Shown one piece after another: positions 58,778 to 64,000 of a DNA stretch of 64,000 nucleotides. The translations under genes were made by a program, and so were the position numbers. A model generated the notes under the pieces. The model saw nothing but the letters and a program-made list of their open reading frames with translations. It ran no database searches and was not told the origin of the DNA. The stretch comes from Pseudoalteromonas sp. Z1A8 (GTDB lineage Bacteria > Pseudomonadota > Gammaproteobacteria > Enterobacterales > Alteromonadaceae). The stretch lies in assembly GCF_011378855.1 (NCBI RefSeq), contig NZ_WTLB01000009.1:1-64000 (forward strand), written 5' to 3'. The number at the start of each line of letters is the position of its first letter. Within the stretch, counting starts at the first letter, position 1.

Positions 58778-61700
58778 TTAGGGTTTAACTCCATCGGTAT
58801 AAAAATTAAATTTAGACAGACTTATATTATTAGAAGTGCCATCAAAGCATGTACTACTAACCACTACTTCTGTATCTGTTTGTAAAAGCATAGATGAAAA
58901 CTGATGAGTATTGTCGCATTGCTCTGCCTGGTAATAGCCAAGTGCGTTTGAGCCAAACAAAGTATCTATTGTTCCATCAGCTAAAATACGCGCAATCATG
59001 CCTTTAGAGTCACTCATTCCTGTGAGAATAATATTACCAGCACTATCTAACGCTGCATCAGTTACTTTAATATTACCGCTTGATGCTAATTGATATTGGC
59101 CTACACCATTAACTGCAAAGCTTGAGTCTTCGCTACCATCAGTTAATAACTTTATAATAGTTGCTTGATCAGGCGTAGTTCCATTATTTGCAATCAAATA
59201 TAGGTTTGCTGAGCTATCGGCTAAAATCTTAGCGGCTCTATTGGTAACATCTACAGCTGAGCGGGTATCAAGGTAGCTAAAGATTTCATTGGCATCATCA
59301 TCTATTTTAAGCATCAGTAACTGTGAATCGCTACCAGAGGCAAATTTACCACCGATAAATATATCTTTGTTTGCATCTATGTATAAAACTTCAAAATTTT
59401 CATTTTCGTCGCCAAAATAAGTCCCACTAGTACCAAAACTATTTTCTGGCTTGCCATCGCTTTTTAGCATAGCTGCAAATGAATTTGTAACACCCAAATA
59501 TATAGCTGAGCCGACGGCAACAATATGATCGCTGCTATCAATTGCTACATCAGCAAAGTTAACTTTAGTATCTATAAGGTCCGTTGTTGTATAAATGCCA
59601 TTAGTTGCAAAGCTATCATCAAGGTAACCATTTTGGTCTACTTTTGCTATGAAGCCTGATTCACTTGCACCATTAATTAGTGTACCTGCAATAATAATAT
59701 TGCCATCACCGAGCTCAGCTAAAGTAACCTTTTTATCGGCTACATTTATACTTATTACTTTACTACCATCAACACTAAAGCTGGTATCAATAAGCCCTGC
59801 ACTGGTAAAACGGGTTAAAATGAGTTTATTATTTGAGTTATATTGTGCAACAGAAGCACTTATATATTTATTGGTATGGGTACCGCTTTTAAGTTTTAAC
59901 ACCTTCATTGATTGATCATCAGAGCTAATATTTACATTATTTAAGCTTGTATAACCATCAGTTGAAAAATCAGTAAATAGGCTTGCTTCATTAGTTATTG
60001 CAGCTATAAAAGGCTCATTCGTTGAGTCATTAAATTTACCAGCGAGCCATAAGGTATCATTTTCATCAATAGTTAATGATTTTGCAGATTGGTTACTGTT
60101 TCCAGTTGAGATTATATTAATTCCTGAATCACCATAGCTTGAAACTAGCTCTCCATCACCTAGATCAATGCGTGCTGTAAATAATTGCTCAATTTTATTT
60201 TCATCACTCGCATCTAGCCCTGTAGTACCTGAGAGTATGATTTTGTTACTCATAGGTTCATATTCTAATCCAGTAATGATATCGCCTCCGTTACCATTCC
60301 CTGAATTCCCATCTATGTTGTATAGTGCGATACCGTCATCATCACCAAAATCGTCATCAATATCACCTGAATTATCAATTGCAATTACAGCCGCTTCTTT
60401 TTCACCTGAAGAACGTGTGATATAACCCCCTAAAAAGGCGGTAAAATTAATGGCGTCTATGCCGGCAATAGCAAATAACTCATCGTCACCTTCTTCATCT
60501 GATAAATCTACTATCAGTGTGTTACCAGAGTTAAAATTACTGTTGTTCCTACCATCAGGGAGAATATACCTAATTGTCGCATCTAAATCGTTTTCTTCAC
60601 CAATAGCACTACCTACAATGAGCAAATCTGAATTACCAAAGTTTTTTATTGCATGCGATTCGTCATCACGATTTCTACCACTTACATCGACGGTGCTTGG
60701 CGTGCCGGCTTCAAAGGTTAAAGAAGAAATATCGTATTTAAGCCACAAGCTATCTTTTTCTAAGCCATTGTACGAATAACCCACGCCTTGTACTTTATTA
60801 TCGGTGAATTCAAGATCGTTTATTACAGAATTACTAGCAAGTGCTGTACATTTAGTGCCTGTATTACCGTCGCCAGAGTTAGTACTTATAGTGCCAACAG
60901 CGCTCATTTTTAATAAACAGGCTTCGGTATTTGTACCATCAAAGCTTGAGTAGCCAATAAATAGCTCCCCATTGCCAGAGATAATAGCGGTGCCTTCTTC
61001 GTCTTTGCCTAGGTCTATTATTTTAAAGCCATTACCGTTAAATGCCGTGTTTACAGCCCCTGTATTTGTATAGGACGCAATAACAATATCTTTATCTAAA
61101 TTATTGTTGTAGCCAACAAAGTAAAGGTTAGTATTAAGCAATATACTATCTTTGAATTCACCATCAGAAAAAGCACCTGAAAGCTCAATCTCACCGCTGA
61201 GAGGGCGACCAAAAATATCATCTTCGACTGGGATGAGCGGATCTACTTCATCAGTAATATCTACAGTGATGGTTACGGTCGTGGTTTTATTTGGCGTGCC
61301 ATCATCAGTAATATCAATATCTATTGTGTGCTGCGTGTCAGTTTCAAAATTAAACGGGCTTGTACCATTTACAGTTAGTAAGCCGTTGGCACTATTTAAA
61401 GTAAATAATCCTGTATCGCCGCCACTTAAACTAAAGCTAAGGGTGTTATTTTCAACATCAGTAGCGGTAATAGTACCAATTGCTTCACCGTCAGTTGCAT
61501 TTTCATCAATTGTGAAATTTTGATTTAATGCATTTGGGGCATCGTTAATTGGTGTAATAGTAATTGTTAAGGTGCCTTGAACATCATCTGTACCATCACT
61601 TACTGTATACGTTACCGTTGCTGTGTTTTCGTTGTTTAAGTCGGGGGTGAACTTAACTTGGTTACTTTCAATACTTACAGTACCTATATCAGCAGTTACC

Positions 61701-64000
61701 GCAGTTATTGATAGAGTATCAGCTACGTCAGCATCGGTATCATTACTTAACACGTCAATAATAGTTTCAGGTGCATCTTCATTCAATGTCGTGCTATCAG
61801 CATTAGCAATAGGGGCATCATTCACCGAGGTGACCGTTATAGTTAACACGGCAGTGGCTGACTCTGCGCCATCACTTAGGGTGTAATTTACAATGGCTTG
61901 GCCGCTAAAATTGGCTCCAGGTGTGTAAACAATATTATTGCCAGAAACTGATACCGTGCCAGTTGTTGTGTTTGCAGCACTAATGGAAAGAGTATCGTTT
62001 TCTATATCTGTATCGTTACTCAACACATCTATATTTGTTGCGGTAGCATCTTCTAAAATAGTGGCTGTATCTGGATTCGCAATAGGGGCATCGTTCACTG
62101 GTGTTACAGTGATAGTTAATACGCCAGCGGCTGACTCTACGCCATCACTTAGGGTATAATTTACAATGGCTTGGCCGCTAAAGTTTTCATCTGGTGTATA
62201 AATTACATCATTACCTAAGCTTGAAATCGAACCAGAACTCGCATTTACTGCGCTGATAGAGAGTGTATCGTTTTCTACATCTGTATCGTTACTCAACACA
62301 TCTATATTTGTTGCGGTAGCATCTTCTAAAATAGTAGCTGTATCTGGGCTAGCAATAGGGGCATCGTTCACCGGGGTGACCGTTATAGTTAATACGCCTG
62401 CGGCTGTAACTACGCTATCACTTAGGGTGTAATTTACAATGGCTTGGCCGTTAAAATTGGCTTCAGGTGTGTAAACAATATTATTGCCAGAAACTGACAC
62501 AGTGCCAGTTGTAGCGTTTGCAGCACTAATGGAAAGTGTATCGTTTTCTACATCCGTATCGTTACTCAACACATTTATATTTGTTGCTGTGGCATCTTCC
62601 AAAATAGTGGCTGTATCTGGGTTGGCAATAGGGGCATCGTTCACTGGTGTAACAGTGATAGTTAATACACCAGAAGTTAAGTCTGTACCATCAGTTAGGG
62701 TGTAATTTACAGTAGCTTGTCCGTTAAAGTTTGCATCTGGGGTATAAGCTAAGTTACTACCCGCGACAGACACCGAGCCCGTACTTGTGCTTGCTGAGCT
62801 AATAGACAGAGAATCATTATCTACATCGGTATCGTTGCTTAATACGTTAATATTGGTTGTTGTAGCATCTTCTAAAACAGTGGCTGCATCAGGGTTTGCA
62901 ATTGGCGCGTCATTAATTGGTGTAATGGTAACAGTTAGCGTCCCTGTGGCACTTGCGATGCCGTCTGTTAAAGTATAAGTAATTGTCGCTGTGCCATTTT
63001 CATTAGCACTTGGTGTATATTGAACCAGGTTATTAAAAATTGACACACTGCCTATATCACTCATAACTGAGCTGATATTTAAGCTGTCACCGTCTAAATC
63101 TGTGTCGTTGCTGAGCACATTTATTAGCGCTCCCTGAGTATCTTCAGCAATTGTAATGCTATCTGAATTAGCCACTGGCGCATCGTTAGTCGGGGATATA
63201 GTTATTTGTAAATTGGCACTGGCACTCGCTCCGTTACCATCTGATAGTGTATAAGAAACAATAGCTACACCGTTACTATTGGGCGTTGGTGTATATTCTA
63301 TTTTATTCCCAACAATAGAAGCCATGCCTAGTTCGGTAGCAACACTTGTAATTGTTAAGTTATCACCATCGACATCTGTATCGTTAGCGAGTACATCAAC
63401 TAATATGGGCGATGCATCTTCTACCATTGAGGCGCTATCTGATAAGGCGATAGGAGTGTCGTTTATGGGTGTAATTGTAAGTATTACAGTTGCATTACTT
63501 GATAGCGGCGAATCATCTGCAATTCCATCAGAAATTGTATAGCTTAGAGTTACTTCGCCAAAGTAATTAGGCTCAGGGGTATACTTAATACTATTATTTA
63601 CAATCCTTGCTGTACCAACCGTGTTTGTAACGTTTGTAAGTGTAATTATATCGCCATTAGCATCAGTATCATTCTCTAATACATTAAATATTATGCTAGG
63701 GCTGTCTTCGGCAAACGTATATTGATCATCATTGGCTTTTGCTGGAGAGTTTGAGCCCGTTTTACTCAATACTACTTGCGCTGTAGCTTCTAGTCCTTGC
63801 TCATTAGAAACTGAGTATGTAAAGCTATCTACATCCAATGAATCTGAGTTTGGCTGGTAGGTAAATGAGCCATCGCTGCTCAAAGTTAGAATACCACTTT
63901 GCACGTCAATAACCGGAGAGGTATTAACAGTAAGTTGGCCTGGCTCTATATTCACATCATTTTTTAGCAAACCATTTTCAGCAGTCACATTTAAAGTTTG
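58778..64000 (-). CDS. Giant exported cadherin-repeat and delta-60-like protein, 5' end outside window
   Basis: The frame is open to the window edge, so the start and any signal peptide are missing. Visible are at least 1740 residues (numbered from a GTG at 63988). Residues 1-85 are one beta domain; about 85-815 are eight tandem cadherin/VCBS-like repeats of 91-92 residues, each with the NDTD(V/I/L) calcium-type loop, a YTP.. strand and NDAP(I/V)A linker; about 820-925 is a cadherin-like domain (IDENATDGEAIGTITATD); 930 to the end is a region of weak repeats with a DG..D.SF...G pattern, like delta-60 repeats that build a beta-propeller. No C-terminal sorting motif is obvious. Likely a surface or secreted adhesin. 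Confidence 0.82.
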   Translation of the reverse strand, partial: QTLNVTAENGLLKNDVNIEPGQLTVNTSPVIDVQSGILTLSSDGSFTYQPNSDSLDVDSFTYSVSNEQGLEATAQVVLSKTGSNSPAKANDDQYTFAEDSPSIIFNVLENDTDANGDIITLTNVTNTVGTARIVNNSIKYTPEPNYFGEVTLSYTISDGIADDSPLSSNATVILTITPINDTPIALSDSASMVEDASPILVDVLANDTDVDGDNLTITSVATELGMASIVGNKIEYTPTPNSNGVAIVSYTLSDGNGASASANLQITISPTNDAPVANSDSITIAEDTQGALINVLSNDTDLDGDSLNISSVMSDIGSVSIFNNLVQYTPSANENGTATITYTLTDGIASATGTLTVTITPINDAPIANPDAATVLEDATTTNINVLSNDTDVDNDSLSISSASTSTGSVSVAGSNLAYTPDANFNGQATVNYTLTDGTDLTSGVLTITVTPVNDAPIANPDTATILEDATATNINVLSNDTDVENDTLSISAANATTGTVSVSGNNIVYTPEANFNGQAIVNYTLSDSVVTAAGVLTITVTPVNDAPIASPDTATILEDATATNIDVLSNDTDVENDTLSISAVNASSGSISSLGNDVIYTPDENFSGQAIVNYTLSDGVESAAGVLTITVTPVNDAPIANPDTATILEDATATNIDVLSNDTDIENDTLSISAANTTTGTVSVSGNNIVYTPGANFSGQAIVNYTLSDGAESATAVLTITVTSVNDAPIANADSTTLNEDAPETIIDVLSNDTDADVADTLSITAVTADIGTVSIESNQVKFTPDLNNENTATVTYTVSDGTDDVQGTLTITITPINDAPNALNQNFTIDENATDGEAIGTITATDVENNTLSFSLSGGDTGLFTLNSANGLLTVNGTSPFNFETDTQHTIDIDITDDGTPNKTTTVTITVDITDEVDPLIPVEDDIFGRPLSGEIELSGAFSDGEFKDSILLNTNLYFVGYNNNLDKDIVIASYTNTGAVNTAFNGNGFKIIDLGKDEEGTAIISGNGELFIGYSSFDGTNTEACLLKMSAVGTISTNSGDGNTGTKCTALASNSVINDLEFTDNKVQGVGYSYNGLEKDSLWLKYDISSLTFEAGTPSTVDVSGRNRDDESHAIKNFGNSDLLIVGSAIGEENDLDATIRYILPDGRNNSNFNSGNTLIVDLSDEEGDDELFAIAGIDAINFTAFLGGYITRSSGEKEAAVIAIDNSGDIDDDFGDDDGIALYNIDGNSGNGNGGDIITGLEYEPMSNKIILSGTTGLDASDENKIEQLFTARIDLGDGELVSSYGDSGINIISTGNSNQSAKSLTIDENDTLWLAGKFNDSTNEPFIAAITNEASLFTDFSTDGYTSLNNVNISSDDQSMKVLKLKSGTHTNKYISASVAQYNSNNKLILTRFTSAGLIDTSFSVDGSKVISINVADKKVTLAELGDGNIIIAGTLINGASESGFIAKVDQNGYLDDSFATNGIYTTTDLIDTKVNFADVAIDSSDHIVAVGSAIYLGVTNSFAAMLKSDGKPENSFGTSGTYFGDENENFEVLYIDANKDIFIGGKFASGSDSQLLMLKIDDDANEIFSYLDTRSAVDVTNRAAKILADSSANLYLIANNGTTPDQATIIKLLTDGSEDSSFAVNGVGQYQLASSGNIKVTDAALDSAGNIILTGMSDSKGMIARILADGTIDTLFGSNALGYYQAEQCDNTHQFSSMLLQTDTEVVVSSTCFDGTSNNISLSKFNFYTDGVKP
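61536..63730. repeat. Tandem 273-bp coding repeats
   Basis: Landmarks for the NDAPIA linker occur at 61536, 61812, 62085, 62358, 62631, 62904, 63177 and 63453. The five intervals from 61812 to 63177 are exactly 273 bp, while the two flanking intervals are 276 bp. Nucleotide similarity is highest in the middle copies, which points to recent duplication. Confidence 0.9.

Noticed and set aside
59649-63542. Series of plus-strand frames (61-123 codons) opposite the giant surface-protein gene
   Set aside because: They recur with the 273-bp repeat period and are the reverse image of its repeat coding; no independent start signals.

Overview
The window looks like chromosomal DNA of a marine gammaproteobacterium of the Alteromonadales, most likely Pseudoalteromonas or a close relative. 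This rests on the AT-rich coding style, the block mshH-mshI...mshQ followed by mreBCD-maf-rng-yhdP-nit-tldD, and the iscRSUA-hscBA-fdx locus next to trmJ. No species can be fixed from the sequence alone. I see no rRNA, tRNA, insertion sequence, prophage or CRISPR array.

Layout. 1-5.0 kb: a hybrid sensor kinase with an ABC-type periplasmic binding domain, then an arsH-ACR3 arsenic pair. 5.1-24.2 kb: a mannose-sensitive haemagglutinin (MSHA) type IV pilus locus. It has a degenerate GGDEF/EAL protein (MshH/CsrD type), a PLP enzyme on the other strand, then a long run of overlapping genes for the assembly platform (MshI, a PilN-like protein, J, K, L, M, N, E, G), prepilins (B-like, A, C, D, O, P) and the large MshQ. 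24.3-26.3 kb: a PEGA plus SUMF1-like exported protein without the catalytic cysteines. 26.5-37.0 kb: a tightly overlapping cell-shape and envelope operon, mreB-mreC-mreD-maf-rng-yhdP-nit-tldD, ending in a strong hairpin. 37-41 kb: an MscS channel, an orphan membrane protein, gorA and a DUF2461 gene, with a heptanucleotide tandem array beside gorA. 41.4-45.6 kb: opdA, a response regulator with an unknown C-terminal half, and rsmJ. 45.8-52.1 kb: trmJ and the complete isc iron-sulphur operon behind three IscR-like operators. 52.4-53.8 kb: an aldehyde dehydrogenase of succinate-semialdehyde type with a TTG start.

53.8-64.0 kb, minus strand: the least ordinary part. Four genes lie head to tail with gaps of a few bases or overlaps: a giant cadherin-repeat plus delta-60-like exported protein that runs off the window edge, an MBL-fold hydrolase, a CHASE2-adenylate cyclase that seems to use an ATT start codon, and a GAF-HD-GYP c-di-GMP phosphodiesterase. 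I infer a unit linking a surface protein to cAMP and c-di-GMP signalling. The same window holds MshE, whose N-terminal c-di-GMP-binding signature looks intact, and an inactive-looking EAL protein, so pilus, adhesin and second messengers form a common theme.

Between genes there are several clear hairpin terminators, one 132-bp palindrome-ended element (52.2 kb), a second inverted-repeat region (41.1 kb) and a structured gap at 53.8-54.0 kb that could hold a small RNA. Function calls come from motifs read by eye; no database search was run.
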